DNA of 64,000 nucleotides. Source: Peromyscus leucopus (taxonomy: Eukaryota; Chordata; Mammalia; Rodentia; Cricetidae). The notes under the pieces are model-generated. The model was not told the DNA's origin. It saw only the letters and a program-made list of their open reading frames with translations, and did not search any database. The DNA lies in NCBI RefSeq assembly GCF_004664715.2, contig NC_051071.1:29824161-29888160 (forward strand), written 5' to 3'. Shown here one piece after another: positions 1 to 10,839 of the stretch; positions within the stretch are counted from its first letter, which is position 1, and each line of letters begins with the position of its first letter. Position numbers and translations under genes: made by a program.

Positions 1-297
1 AGTGAAAAATAAATCAGAGAAGCAAAACCTTTCATAATAGCCTCAAATAAAATAAAATCTTGCGACTCTAACCAAGCAAGTAAAACACTTGTGTGATAAG
101 AATTTCAAGTCTTTGAAGACAGAAATTGAAGAAGATATCAAAAGGTGGAAAGATCACCCATGCTCATGAAACAGAAGGATTAATATAATACAAATGGCCA
201 TCCAACCAAAAGCAATCTACAATCTAATGCAATCTCTATACTAATTCCAACACAATTCTGCATATATCTTGATAGGACAGTTCTCAGCTCCATATGG

Positions 298-300
<3 letters not shown>

Positions 301-348
<48 letters not shown>
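301..348. repeat. (CA)n microsatellite
   Basis: About 24 uninterrupted CA units sit inside the old L1 ORF2 remnant. The L1 sequence continues on the right after a short AAC-rich stretch. Its length suggests it is polymorphic. Confidence 0.98.
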
Positions 349-540
349 AATAACAACAACAACAAACGGATAGTTAAAAAATTTCTGAAAAATGAATGAT
401 ACCATACAATCCCCTACCTCAAATTGTAGTACAGACCTATATAAATAAAAGCAGCATAGTATATTGGCACAAAAAGAGATATGCCAGTCAATGCAACCTA
501 AATGAAGACCAAGACTTAAGTATACACACCTATGGAAAAC

Positions 541-1074
541 TGTGTTGTTGTTTTATAAAGAAGCTCTGCAGCTGAAAGGTTTCTCCAGTTTCACCAGACC
601 CCACGGTCCCACAGCTGCTTATAAATAATCATTCAGAGGCATAATATTAATTATCAACTTTATGGTCTATGGCAGGCCTCTTGCTAGCTAGCTCTAATAG
701 TTTAACACAACCCATAATTATTTATCTATGTAAATTATGCTCCATGGCTTTACCTTTACATTAGACAAAGAAGGGAGATGTAGTGAATAGCTGTTTGAGC
801 CATACCCTGAAGTATCGCCCCTAGTGAGGCAGCTGTAGCTGTTACACCTGCCTATGACCTTGGGGTACCTGCTCCTTGGGCGGTGCTACCAAGGACCCTT
901 AAGACCAGGAATGCAGGAACACCCTCTCTTCTTGGCTACCTTGCAGTTCTGGGTGCTGAGAACTTGGATCAAGCCATATAGCATGGGACATTGCTCATCT
1001 TTCCCTGACTCTGCAATAAATCTCGAGTGGTTGTGAGTTTACTCCCAAATAAATTCCTTTGATCATTAAATAGA
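541..1074 (+). mobile_element. Endogenous retrovirus fragment: LTR-like piece, polypurine tract, LTR
   Basis: L1 ORF2 sequence stops at about 540 and resumes near 1075, so this block is an insertion. Its first part (541-766) contains 'attcagaggcataatatt' and 'ttgctagctagctctaa', shared in reverse orientation with the LTR at 27.47-27.88 kb. A purine tract (767-778, AAAGAAGGGAGA) is followed by TGTAGTGAATAG at 779, the layout expected at a polypurine tract/3' LTR border. An AATAAA at 1013-1018 is the likely polyadenylation signal. No clear target-site duplication is visible and no coding remains were seen. It could instead be two separate LTR insertions. Confidence 0.6.
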
Positions 1075-2160
1075 CTCTGAGGATTAATCCCAATAAAGCC
1101 CAGAAATACACACTGGAAAAAAGATAGCATCTTCAACCAATGGTACTGGATAAACTGGATGGCTGCATGTGACAAAATTCAAACAGATCCATAATTATCA
1201 CCATGCACAAAACTCAACTTTAAATGGATCAAAAGAACTCAACAGAAAACTAGATACAGTGAATATGACAGAAGAGAAAGTGGAGAATAGCCTTAACCTC
1301 ATTGGCACAGGAAAAGATTTTCTGAACATAACACTGTTAGCACAGAGACTAGGGTCAACAATTAATAAATGGGACCTCATAAAACTGAAAAGCCTTTGTA
1401 AGGCAAAGAATACCATCATTCAGAAAAAGTAGCAGCCAAAAGAATGGGAAATGAATTTTACCAAGTTTACATCTGATAGAGGGCCAATATCTAAAGTATA
1501 TAAAATACTAAAAAACACTAGCTATTAAGAAAACAAACAACCCTGTTTATAAAATGGGGTACAAATCTAAACAGATAATTCTCAATAGAGGAAGCTTAAA
1601 TGTCTGAAAGGCAAAGAAATATTTAACATCCTAAGACATCAGGGAAATGCAAATTGAAACTATTTTCAGATTTCATCTTATACCCATCTGAATAGCTAGA
1701 TCAATAAAAAAGTGACAGCTCATGCAGGTGAGGATGTGGAGTTAGGGGAACACTCATCCATTACTGGTAGGACTGCAAACATGAACAGCTACTTATGTTA
1801 ATCAGTATGGTGGTGACTCAGAAGATAGGAATAGATCTAAATCATGATCCAGCTAGTTCACTCTTGTGCATATACTCAAAGGATGCTTTATCCTTCTACA
1901 GAGACATTTGCTCAAACATATTTATTACTGCTCTATTCATGATATCCAGAAATTGGAAACAAACTAAATGCCCATCATCATATGAATGGATAAAGAAAAT
2001 ATGGTCCATTTATAAAATGGAATATTACTCAGACATTAAGTTACAATGAACAAATGAAGTTCACAGATAAATGAATGGAACAAGAAAAAATCATTCTGAG
2101 TTAGATGACCTAGACCCAGAAAGACAAAAATAGTATGTAATCACTTATATGTGGATATTA
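1075..2160 (+). pseudogene. L1 ORF2 C-terminal remnant (decayed)
   Basis: After the ERV insertion the L1 ORF2 sequence resumes with 'aaaaaagatagcatcttcaa', equivalent to the post-RT region of the younger copy at 18.6 kb. An open stretch at 1169-1432 still reads ...NLIGTGKDFLNITLLAQRLGS..NKWDLIKLKSLCKAKN, matching HIGIGDHFLNITPVAQTLRETINQWDLLKLR in the 18.6 kb copy. A further stretch (1795-2049) covers the C-terminal EEWINKLWYIYTMEYY region. Multiple stops and frameshifts make it non-functional. The function in an intact element would be the C-terminal domain of the ORF2 endonuclease/reverse transcriptase. Confidence 0.85.
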
Positions 2161-2310
2161 GCTGTTAAGTCAATGACAATCAAGCTACAACCCACAGAAC
2201 TCCAGAGGTTAGGTATAGAGTAAGAGACTAGTGGGAGGGGGAGCAGATAGATCTCCTTAGGAAATGCAAATAAACAAATAGTTATAGATAGATGGGGAAG
2301 GGGACTGGAG

Positions 2311-2316
2311 CTGGAG
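2311..2316. repeat. Target-site duplication, left copy (solo LTR)
   Basis: CTGGAG directly precedes the LTR start TGTGG. The identical hexamer is at 2803-2808. Confidence 0.65.
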
Positions 2317-2802
2317 TGTGGTGATATTGTGTTCCCCAAAATATTGTGCACCCTAATAAACTTACCTGGGGTCAGAGAACAGAACAACCAGCCACTAGAT
2401 ACAGAGGCCAGAAAATGGTGGAAAATACACCTTTAATCCTAGCATTCCAAAGGCAGAGATCTATCCAGATCTCTGTGAGTTCAAAGCCACACTGGAAACA
2501 ACCAGGCATGGTGACTCACGCCTTTAATCCCAGGAAGTGATGGCAGGAAGCAGAAAGGTATTTAAGGCATGAGGACCAAGAACTAGAGCCTGGTTAAGTT
2601 TTTAGGCTTTTAGCAGCAGTTCAGCTGAGATCCATTTGAATGAGGACTCAGAGGCTTCCAGTCTGAGGAAATGAGATCAGTTGAAGAACTGATAAGGTGA
2701 GATGGCTGTGGCTTGTTCTGCTTCTCTAATCTTCCAGCATTCACCCCAATACCTGCTCCAGGTTTATTTTTATTAATAAGACCTTCTAAGATTCATGATA
2801 TA
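2317..2802. mobile_element. Solo LTR (class II ERV-like) with 6-bp duplication
   Basis: A 486-bp block begins TGTGGTGATATT and ends in GATATA (expected CA, one change), and is bracketed by the 6-mer CTGGAG at 2311-2316 and 2803-2808. L1 3' UTR sequence reads through on both sides. Six-base duplications are typical of ERVK/class II integration. The block includes two B1-like pieces ('gagatctatccagatctctg' near 2456 and 'cctttaatcccaggaagtg' near 2521). This looks like a solo LTR left by LTR-LTR recombination. Orientation is uncertain: the reverse strand has a TATA-like AAATACC upstream of the B1-like part. Confidence 0.72.
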
Positions 2803-2808
2803 CTGGAG
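2803..2808. repeat. Target-site duplication, right copy (solo LTR)
   Basis: CTGGAG directly follows the LTR end. It pairs with 2311-2316 and restores the L1 3' UTR reading on both sides. Confidence 0.65.
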
Positions 2809-3900
2809 AATCAAGTAGGGAGGGGGAGAGGAGAGAGGATTATGGAAGGAATACATGAAAGATAGCTAAAATTAGGGGCTGTTGGAGTGGTAGTATGGAA
2901 ACCTAATAGAGTAGAAATTTCATAAAATATATACATGTATGAAAGTGATCTAAATGAAATCATCAAATAATGGGGGAGATAGAGCCCCAAGTGGCCATGT
3001 CTTTTCACTAAACGAAGCCTCCAGTACCAGTATTTGTTATATTTAATTGAGTTGTTGACCAAATGGGTCCCATGGGAAGCACAAACAACCCAGGGTGTTT
3101 CCAACACTATAAGTTGCTCTCCACAACTGACAACAGGTCTTTACTGCTGAAGAACACACCTACAGAATTGATTGAACATTGAGAAGCTGCGCTGGTGCCT
3201 TCATAGAGTCTTCACTTCTATCCACTAGTGTCTTTGGTACAAAAAGGTCTTCTGAAAACTGCCAAAGGAAAACTGTGAACACCGACCAAGCCACAGACCC
3301 TTTGATCTGCATTGGTATTTTACCTGAAAGATATATGCTAGTGCTTTGGTGGCACGTTTGTGGGAATAAGGAACCAATATTTGATTTGACTGAAGGCCTA
3401 CTTCATAAGATGGAACCCATACCCAACACTGCTTGGGTGACGAACAACCTGAGAAGATATCCCAGGGACCCCAGGCTAAACCAAATTCTACAGTTAAAAA
3501 CAAGGCAATAAAATAACTCCTAATCACATTCTGCAATACTCATAAATCAGTACCTTGCTCAGTGATTAGAAGAGAAGCTTCCTCCTGCGGCAAATAGGAA
3601 CAAATACAGAGGCCCACAGTCAGAAAATGTGCAGAGAATTAGAGACCTTGGAACACTTAGCCTAAAACAGAATGTCTCCATCAAAACCCTTCCCTCAGGA
3701 CTCAGGGATACCTGCAGAAGAGGAGGCAAAGAAGTATAAGAGCCAAAGGGGAAGGAGGACACTGAGGAAATAGGCTTTTCTTTTTTCTTTTCCTTTTTAA
3801 AAAATTCCACCCCATTTCTCAACTTTTATTTTATGTTTTCTTCTCTCTCTTTACCCTACATATTTTGCGTACACATTATAGCTTTCAGTTTAGAGGGTTT

Positions 3901-3902
<2 letters not shown>

Positions 3903-3940
<38 letters not shown>
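3903..3940. repeat. (TG)n microsatellite
   Basis: About 19 TG units lie within the old L1 3' UTR, at a point where related L1 copies have a T/G-rich segment. Confidence 0.97.
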
Positions 3941-3941
<1 letters not shown>

Positions 3942-4247
3942 TTCATTAGTGTGTGAACAAGTGGGTCTCTGTGCTTATATCTGTTTCCTGTGCCTTTTCT
4001 TGGACTTTTTTCCTTCTGTTTGTTTGTTTGGTCTCATTTGGATGTGTTAACCTTTGTTTTATATTATTTTTATTGAATTATATTAATCCTTTAAAAGCCT
4101 GTTGTTTTTCTAATAAGAAACAGAAAGGGAATGGATCCAGATGGAATAGAAGGTGGTACGCAACTGGGAAGAGTAGGGGAAGGGGAAACTAATAAGGACA
4201 CACAATGTGAGAAAAAATATCCATTGGCAATAAAAGGAAAAAAAAAG

Positions 4248-5599
4248 AATCGATGGTGCAAGTAAGAGAACTGTGAAGGTGTACACATCGGGTTTGTACA
4301 CAGGGGACAACATTTATTTTGGTCAGTGGAAAATTGATCAGTTTTCAAAGATTGTAGAAAATATAAAGGAATTCAAAGAATGCGTTATTTGTTTTGTTTA
4401 GAATTCTAGATGTCTCTTGACTCTAGTGTCGCTGAATCTCTCTGAATTCATCTCTAAATTTGAGGCATAAGGATGCTCCTTCAAAAGCTTCAATTTTACC
4501 CTTTTGTCTATTGGGTTCCCCAATTTTAGCAGTTCTTCATGGTTGAAAACATATTATATGCATGCATGGGAATATCCTAATGAAGTTTCAATGTACAATT
4601 AGAGTTCATTAATTAGAAAATAAAGGGCAAAATAATTCTAATCCAATAATAATGATTATTAGATTTGAATTTTTGTGATGTAGTTATCTTCCAAGTGACA
4701 GTTTGTTCTATTTTAAAATGTAGAAAAACACATTCTCAATAAATAATAAACCTTCATGCAATTCAATAGTAAATAAACAATATAGAGCCTTTCCATCCTG
4801 GTTCCAGCTTATTCTTACAAGAACCATTGCTTCCTGGCTCTTCAGTCACCAATTATTTTCTCAAGTGCTGTGGCCCACAGTAGGACACAGTATCCCCTGC
4901 ATTACTGTGCCCACTTCTCAAGGGCACCTAGTCCTGTCAAATCCTTTTAAAACCATAACACAGAACCATAGATAAGGATTTGGAAGCAGCTTTATGTTGT
5001 ATTGCCTCTCTCCCTGGAGAGATGGAAACCAACATTTAACTCCTCCTTATAAAGACCCAAAAACAACAGTTCTACCAAAGTCCAACCTGAAAAGCCAGTG
5101 CGTTTTTTAGGCTTTCTTACAGCTCATGAATGGGAGTTTACTTACAGGAGTGCAAACAACCCAGGAGTTATACCAGGAGACAGTATCATGCCAGCATGGA
5201 TGCAGATTTCCTCATAGCTGCACAGATGGAGTCCTCCACTCCCATTAATCTTTTATCCATTATATTTTCTGGCATCTCTGAAGACCAGAACGCTATGTTT
5301 AACTCGTGTAGACTTACATACGACTAATCAAGAATGGCAAGAATAAATGGCTGTAAACTCAGGTGAGAGTCCACCAGCCCTCTCCTATCTCTCCTTATCT
5401 AAGGGAACATTAACACTCACAAAGTCCTATCTCTTGCAAACATTCATTGATGTTCTAATGCAGACAATCACTATGGTCCTCAGAGGACACTATAACATTG
5501 AACTTGGAAGTTGATTCAGAAGAGAGAGTGAGATGTAAGGAGAGGAAGGTGTGTCATAAGGACCTTTACTCTGGCAGATATCTGGCCTCCATGCTTCTG
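4248..5599. other. Gene-free stretch, mostly unique
   Basis: No open frame, SINE or L1 body is evident. Around 5040-5200 there is weak resemblance to a rodent interspersed repeat ('gagtttacttacaggagtg'), too faint to name. Splice-bounded coding potential was not seen on either strand. Confidence 0.6.

Positions 5600-5643
<44 letters not shown>
5600..5643 (+). repeat. Isolated poly(A) tract, 44 A
   Basis: An uninterrupted run of 44 A is preceded by ordinary sequence ending 'ctccatgcttctg'. No B1, B2 or L1 3' end is recognisable upstream and no AATAAA is close by. It may be the tail of an unrecognised retroposed sequence or a slippage expansion. Confidence 0.9.
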
Positions 5644-5645
<2 letters not shown>

Positions 5646-7636
5646 TCTACATAACCTTCTGGAACAAGCTCCAGCATTATCACTTTCAACTCCTATTCCC
5701 CAGTTTAAAGAAATTTCTTTGTAGAGACTGATTTGTCCAGCAATATGAGAGGTACCAGATACACAAGCTACGTTGCTTTCAATGACATCATAGTACTCCC
5801 CACAAGAGAAGAAAATCTCAACTTTACGGTGAGGCTGGAATGGGAGGACACTGCCATATTTGTTAGTGTATTTCCAAGTGACATTGAAATCAGGGCATGC
5901 AGAAGAACAAGGTATGTAGTAGCAAGAATACTGTCTCATCTTTGGTTGGCACATCCCCCAGAGAGGCTTATGTTTGTTGTTCCTTTATCCCTGACTGAAC
6001 AAGTACTTCCTCTCCTCAGAGTTTATAGCTCTTTAGTGGTTCACCTTTTATTAAAAAAATGTTTACTATATACATGAGTATGTGTCTGTCTTTCTGTGTG
6101 TGGGGGGGGCAAATAATGGTAATAATGTGAATGCAGAGGAGAAAGGGTAATTCTTGGGTGTTGGTTTTCTCCTACCACATTGTAGAATTTGGTGACATAA
6201 TTAAATCCTCACACACAAGCACCTCCAGGGTTTTAGCCATCTCACTATCCCCCATAGCTTTTATTAATGTCTTGTGGATGTCTTCTCAAAAACAATAGGT
6301 CCCAGGATCTCCACTCCTTAATAGGTCTTCGTCCACTAGACAGAGAGGATTAGGTATTTTAAGCTATGCACTCCAACCAAGTAGTCTTGTCAATAACTAA
6401 AAGCAGTCTTTATACTTTCAGAGCTTATCAGAAATACCTTTATCCAACATCCATCATCCAGCTGTCTCTTCTAGTAAGAATCCAGCCAATGGTTCAAAGT
6501 CCCAGCAGTCTGGGAATTGTTTCTTGACTACATGTGAAATATTCCTTCTTTCAGTTATATTATTAAGATTGTAACTAAGAATTTAAGTATTTTGCCATGA
6601 TTTCAAAATGCCCCTAAACTATCTTTTACTGTAATGTTCAACAGCAATGTAAACACCTTCCCAAACATCCTAGAAATCATAGGGGCAACAAGACATACTT
6701 TTCACATGTATTTCTGATCATCAGCTCTGTCTACTCTGAATTAATTTCACTGATGCCTTTGCATATAACATCTCCATTCAGAACCGTGTTAAAACAATAG
6801 TGACCTGCAGCTTCCTTCTCTTAAGTCTGGCTACAAAAGTTCTCCATCTGTTTGAGCCTGTTTTTTTTCAAAGACTGGAAAGGCTTTAAATGTATCATTG
6901 GAATATAAATATTTTATTGGAATTCAGGGATTCAGACTTTTTCCATGTCGATAAATAGCTCTAAATTACCTGCCCTTCCATTCTGCCATGTGTCTTCCTA
7001 CCTCAGTCTCTTTGGCACTCAGTTTGTGCCTCCTGTGTCATGTTGTCAAACCACCAACTTGCAACAACCAAGGTCAGCAAAGTAGCCTCTGACCTATTGA
7101 CCTAAAAGGACAATTGTTTCCTTTCAAGGGACATTAGTACAAGTTGCAAAATAGTAGTTTTTGTTTTGTCAGGATGTAGATGGCCATGAAAACAGACATG
7201 AATCTAATACTGTTCAAGTGTCTCGTGAGAAATAACATAGTTGGAGATGATTCTCAGGGATCCAACTGTATTAGCAGCATTCTAACATAGTGAGAAGCTG
7301 AGAGAGTGACTTGATGCATAACAATACAAACACCCATGTGTGGAATGTCATATTATCAACATACAATGAAAGTGTAACCATCTTGTTGGCCAGAAATATT
7401 CATATCTATTATTGAATCTTCTTCCCTTGTTGACATGAACATGGGAACTCAAATAACAACAGGAAGCTGTTACAATTACTAGGAGTGATCATTATCACAA
7501 AGAACAAAGATGTTCAAAGTCTTTGCAATCAATGTAGCGGTCTCTTGGTGCCGGATGGTAATCACAAAAAGAATGAGAATTGTGAGAAGAATTTACCAGT
7601 CAAGGGCAAGCCATCCGATGTATCTGTGGTAAAGGC
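5644..7636. other. Gene-free stretch, unique sequence
   Basis: Two overlapping open frames (5733-6077 forward, 5490-5954 reverse) are present but lack any recognised domain, and the reverse one translates the poly(A) run as poly-Phe. The rest is AT-rich unique DNA with a short G7 run near 6104. Nothing else stands out. Confidence 0.55.
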
Positions 7637-7639
7637 TTG

Positions 7640-7930
7640 ATAAAAGCAATTAATGGTAAACTTCTTTTTCTATTATTCTGTCATATATTATATCCTGACC
7701 ATGGCAGTTTCCCCTCCCTCTATGCCTCCAAGTCCCTCCCTCCTACCTCCTCTCTCCACCAAATCCAATCCTCCTCTTCCTCCTCCTCTTCCTCCTCCTC
7801 CTCCTCATTTCCCTTCAAAAAAGAGCAGGCATCCAAGGGATATCAACAGAGCACAACATTACAAGTTACAATAAGATTAGTCACATACCCTCACATAGAG
7901 GATATACAAGACAACCAATTTGAGAAAAAA
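7640..7930 (-). mobile_element. L1 3' UTR fragment (Lx type), minus strand
   Basis: Read on the minus strand this is the typical end of a rodent L1 3' UTR. The plus-strand landmarks are 'tatattatatcctgacca', a C/T-rich block with CCTCCT repeats (about 7715-7806), 'aaaaaagagcaggcatcc' and 'ttacaagttacaataagatt'. The same landmarks recur at 23.45-23.8 kb. The purine-rich strand of the CCT block is the usual L1 polypurine segment, here expanded. 5'-truncated, non-coding. Confidence 0.78.
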
Positions 7931-8159
7931 CTTTTAGCGTGAGTTCCTGAGATTTTTCCCATTTGCATACTACTTCTAATATGTTCAGTCCCATTATGTC
8001 TGATTAACTAAATACATGAATTCCTTTCAACAATATTGACACAATTTGCTACTCCTTATAAAAGAAGAAAGGAGTCACTAAAATCACTCAAGATAATATA
8101 GGTAAGACAGTGGAGCTGTAATTTGAACACGCAATCTGATCATAGTGACTATTCTTTTT

Positions 8160-8165
<6 letters not shown>

Positions 8166-8210
<45 letters not shown>
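8166..8210. repeat. (TA)n microsatellite at an L1 tail
   Basis: About 22 TA units directly adjoin the 3' end of the minus-strand L1 fragment at 8211. This is the position of the element's A-rich tail, a common seed for microsatellites. Confidence 0.95.
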
Positions 8211-8213
<3 letters not shown>

Positions 8214-8424
8214 ATTTTACAATACCATTCAGTTCTACATATCAGCCATGGGTTCCCCTATTCTCCCCCCCCCCCCCCCTCACCTTACCCCCAGTCTACC
8301 CTCCATTCCCACCTCCTCCAGGACAAGTCCTCCCCCGAAGATTGCGATCAACCTGGTAAACTCAGTCCAGGGAGGTCCAGTCCCTTTCTCCCAGACTGAG
8401 CCAAGTGTCCCTGCATAAGCTCGT
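8211..8424 (-). mobile_element. Young-type L1 3' end, 5'-truncated, minus strand
   Basis: This matches the 3' end of the full-length L1 at 31.8 kb nearly base for base: 'ttttacaataccattcagtt', a C-run (8265-8279, 15 C), 'cccacctcctccag', 'cagactgagccaagtgtccc'. On the minus strand it ends at the TA-array tail. Only about 210 bp of 3' UTR was inserted. Confidence 0.9.
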
Positions 8425-8619
8425 GACTTCTTCTCTTAATCACATTACTATTCTCCTTCCTAAATGGTCCATCATCTCATCCACAGTTCCCCTACTGAAA
8501 CAACGGGCAAAGGATTAGTACCAGAATGTATAGCATAATTAATTTCACTTATTATCATTTCACTATGATTAATTTGTGGCTATTAAATACTACTAAAATA
8601 TTAGAACAGGTTTCAGCAC

Positions 8620-8712
8620 TCTCAAATCTGGTGTTATCTCTACCACAAACTGCATGCATGGCTTGAGGCAAATCACTTACTCTCCCTGGGTCTCATTTTT
8701 CTCACCTATAAA
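8620..8712 (+). mobile_element. MIR SINE fragment
   Basis: It contains the MIR 3' core pattern 'ggcaaatcacttactctccc', 'tgggtctcatttttctcac' and 'tataaaatgaag'. MIR is an ancient tRNA-derived mammalian SINE; this is a decayed 3' half. Confidence 0.75.
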
Positions 8713-10439
8713 ATGAAGCATTTTCTGTGATTTTTGCTTAAGCTTACTTTCTGCTCCAGGAGCCTATGATTCCTATGCAAATGTAAGAGCTATTTATTAA
8801 ATGGCTCAGAGGCTCCACTAAGCAAACCTTAAAGATTTCAAATTTTGTATACTGAATGTCTGGCTTTAGGAAGAGTTTATAGAGAATGCCAAGTGTGAAG
8901 GGAATTAATAATGCTAGAAATATTTTAATATTTATTTCCACTAAAAATTCAGAGAAAAAAGTACAAACACATGACCCCATTTTTGCCTTCTAAACAGAAA
9001 CTCAAAGCTAAAGAGGTAGAGAGAACTCACTGAGTGTCCAAAGAGAACTTGAATGTCCCTTGAAATAAAATGATTGAGGTTTCTAACATATGTAATTTCA
9101 ATTTCATTAATGGTGGGAGTGTAGTACGAGCTGCAGCTGCCAAAAAAAATGTTGACATTTATTCCACTCTCCGACATGGAGAAAAATGATTCTTCACATG
9201 AATACATTTGCCTAAAGCAATGATAGTCTCAGGGGGAAATCATAAACAGAGAGAAAATACTACTTGACTCCCTCTACATGCTGGGAAACCTACAAAGACT
9301 GAAAAAGAAGTAATTAGCATTCAGAAATTTGTGCTTCTCTTTTCCCTTAACTTATTGTAATGGACTTGCTGGTTCTCTGCCCATAACTCTGGAACTTACT
9401 CTCCTATATGTGCTGGTAGCTTTCTGTTGCAAACATTTGTGGTTGTCTTCCTGGGCTGTCTCAGACTAGTATGGGGCTATACACGATGATGACTAATAGT
9501 AGGTTCCAAATACTTGATGCTCATGCGAACAATCACCAAGTATTTTTTATCCATGGCACCTAATTGCTAAGTATCTTTGTTTTATCATCCACAAGACAAG
9601 AGGTATGCTCAATAAAGCTCCCAGAAGTCCCTGGCAAGCTGCAACAAACCCAAGCATTGTGCCAATAGTGTACCTGTTAGTGCATTTTGCACTAGCTTCT
9701 GTGGTACTGTAAGAGTAAACCTGCCAGATCTCTTGCAAAGAAGTAATTGAAAGAGAATCTCAACTGTTCTGTATTTTTTTTTAAATACAGGTCGCATTTG
9801 TACCATAACCTCCTAAGAACAGCTCATAGCCAATCCCCCCAAGTCAGGGGTGTTAATATCTATGTAGCATTTCTTTGATAGCTGAATGTAGGCTAAGGAT
9901 ACACTGTGGTCCTAATCAAATTTTCTTAGCCAAATAAAATATTGCTACCTAGATATGCTTTCTGCTTTCACTCCTTACCAAACGTCAGACCCCACAGCAA
10001 TACAACTGTACTTTACAGATTTATTTCTACCTAATCATATCCTTACACATGTAATCACAGCTTTGATTTCAACTTATCAAAGGACCAGGAGAAACCCAGC
10101 TTCTTTGCCTTCCCTGTTTCATTTTTTGTGCTCCTTTCAGTGATTTCTGATATGATTCGTGATACTACTTACAGTCAAATGTTATTTTAGTTCTCTTCTA
10201 CTAGGAGAATTCAACTGAAAATAGTGCTTCCCCTTTAGTCTTAAGTCTGTACTCTGGCAACCCCCCCAACACATGCACACAAATTACAATGCAGTACTTT
10301 AATAAAAATAAATGGCATGGGTTTACCTTGTGTATGGATACTGAATGCTAAATGCTAACTTATATGAAGAAGAGTAAAGTTTTTAGAGATAAAACTGAAA
10401 CACTGTTAATGAATGTTGGACTAATCTCCTGCACCTCCT
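8713..10439. other. Gene-free stretch, unique AT-rich sequence
   Basis: No repeat body or coding sequence recognised. Short open frames on the minus strand (8744-9207, 9547-9806) have no domain, no splice context and overlap each other in different frames. Confidence 0.55.
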
Positions 10440-10828
10440 TATTTATTAAAAAAAAACACATGTGCTCTCATCCCCCAATCCCCGACCCTCTATTGCCCCC
10501 CTCACCCCCACTTTACTCAGGAGATATCAATTTCCTCTTCCCAAGGTGATCAGGATCTATACCTGGTGTATGAGCTGGCTTTTTTGAGCCCATTACCTAT
10601 GATGGCACACCTTACACAGTCTTGATGTAGAGGGAGGGGTTTGGATCTGCTGCAACTGAATGTACCAGGCTTTGCTGACTCCATGTGGGAGGACTTACAT
10701 TTTCAGAGGAGAGAATGGGGAGTGAGTTGGGGGGGGAAGACTGGGGGGTAAGCAGGATGAAGGAAAAGAGGGAGATCTGTGGCTGGTATGTAAAATGAAT
10801 AAAAAAATGTATTAATAAAAAAGAGAAA
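10440..10828 (+). mobile_element. L1 3' UTR end (older rodent subfamily)
   Basis: The stretch shows 'gtgtatgagctggctttttt', 'tcttgatgtagagggagggg', 'ccaggctttgctgactcc', a G-rich block (10729-10748) and an end reading 'ggtatgtaaaatgaataaa', which is the characteristic L1 polyadenylation end. A C-rich piece at 10470-10510 appears to belong to the same 3' UTR. 5'-truncated and non-coding. Confidence 0.78.
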
Positions 10829-10839
10829 CCACTTATTGA

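Larger units (their letters stand above)
1..4247 (+). mobile_element. Old Lx-type LINE-1, 3' portion, with nested insertions
   Basis: The sequence reads as a decayed L1 running off the left edge. Bases 1-540 align by eye to the end of the RT and following region of ORF2, as in the intact copy at 33.7-34.3 kb: the stretch from 'tttcataatagcctcaaa' to 'ttctcagctccatatgg' corresponds to the [12 protein letters not shown] to FIWK part. ORF2 resumes near 1075 and continues to about 2160, where a frame reading ...SYEWIKKIWSIYKMEYYSDIK matches the ORF2 C-terminus. A long Lx-type 3' UTR then runs to the A-rich end at 4247. Many stops and indels show it is old. It is interrupted by a CA array (301-348), an ERV fragment (541 to about 1074) and a solo LTR (2317-2802). 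The 3' UTR includes a GT array (3903-3940) and an A-rich end after AATAAAAGG. The subfamily name is from memory; the L1 assignment is strong. Confidence 0.88.

Noticed and set aside
3179..3511. 110-residue frame
   Set aside because: Lies in the non-coding 3' UTR of the old Lx-type L1.
5490..5954. 154-residue open frame on the minus strand
   Set aside because: It includes a poly-Phe stretch from the poly(A) run, has no domain I recognise and no splice context; the other strand has a competing frame.
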